Source: UBA1081 sp964443825 (GTDB lineage: Bacteria; Bacillota; Clostridia; Oscillospirales; Acutalibacteraceae). Taken from it: a stretch of 39,007 bases of DNA. The notes beneath the pieces were generated by a model, which saw only the letters and a program-made list of their open reading frames with translations, had not been told where the DNA came from and made no database searches. The stretch covers positions 1 to 39,007 of the forward strand of contig CAYUEV010000010.1 of NCBI GenBank assembly GCA_964443825.1, in the 5' to 3' direction. Shown one piece after another: positions 38,988 to 39,007 of this stretch. Numbering within the stretch: the stretch's first letter is position 1; each line of letters begins with the position of its first letter. A program made the translations under genes and the position numbers.

Positions 38988-39007
38988 AAGTAAAATTACT
39001 ATCGCTT

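Overview
The window looks like chromosomal DNA from a Gram-positive bacterium of the class Clostridia (Bacillota), probably an uncultured or gut-type lineage. This is inferred from gene content and style, not from a database search. The clues are the order rimP-nusA-ylxR-ylxQ-infB-rbfA-nrnA-truB-ribF, a long-linker FtsK/SpoIIIE translocase, lipoproteins with clostridial-type signal peptides, a CotH-kinase protein, a dockerin-like secreted protein, LarB/LarC, and strong AAGGAG-type ribosome sites with consensus sigma-A promoters. No phage, transposon, CRISPR array or toxin-antitoxin locus was recognised. Most of the window is housekeeping.

Left part (1-11900, + strand): an M18 aminopeptidase with its own consensus promoter; a secreted dockerin-like protein ending at a strong terminator; then a tightly packed run of prfB, znuA, znuC, znuB (zinc import), ftsK/spoIIIE, a membrane-anchored ComEC-like metallo-hydrolase, a DUF3006 partner and a zinc-ribbon/SH3 envelope protein, closed by a terminator.

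Middle (11900-21440): an M28 peptidase with hydrophobic segments (- strand) preceded by a promoter and a possible leader peptide; a frameshifted small secreted protein with a half-dockerin motif; a flavin reductase-like protein; an AlkZ-related protein; an M20 amidohydrolase (-); a lipoprotein; tRNA-Leu(TAG); a YhhN family membrane protein; argG (-) and a secreted CotH-kinase protein (-).

Right part (21440-39007), almost all on the - strand: an intergenic region with a degenerate 33-bp tandem repeat; the folate genes folP-folB-folK, whose promoter predicts a leaderless mRNA; a divergent tRNA-Ala(CGC) with a perfect consensus promoter; a glycogen/starch degradation pair (GH13 enzyme and glycogen phosphorylase); a LOG-family nucleotide hydrolase; larC and larB (nickel-pincer cofactor) without larE or larA in view; a 386-base gap holding an unlisted 41-codon gene with a consensus promoter; and the translation/transcription operon from rimP to ribF, with an intrinsic terminator directly in front of rimP.

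Nothing here is a clearly new system. The observations most worth following are the leaderless folP promoter, the small gene at 30952-31077 with its in-frame continuation past a TAA, the 33-bp repeat block, the attenuator-like leader of the M28 gene, the two dockerin-like secreted proteins (one frameshifted), and the terminator in front of rimP.
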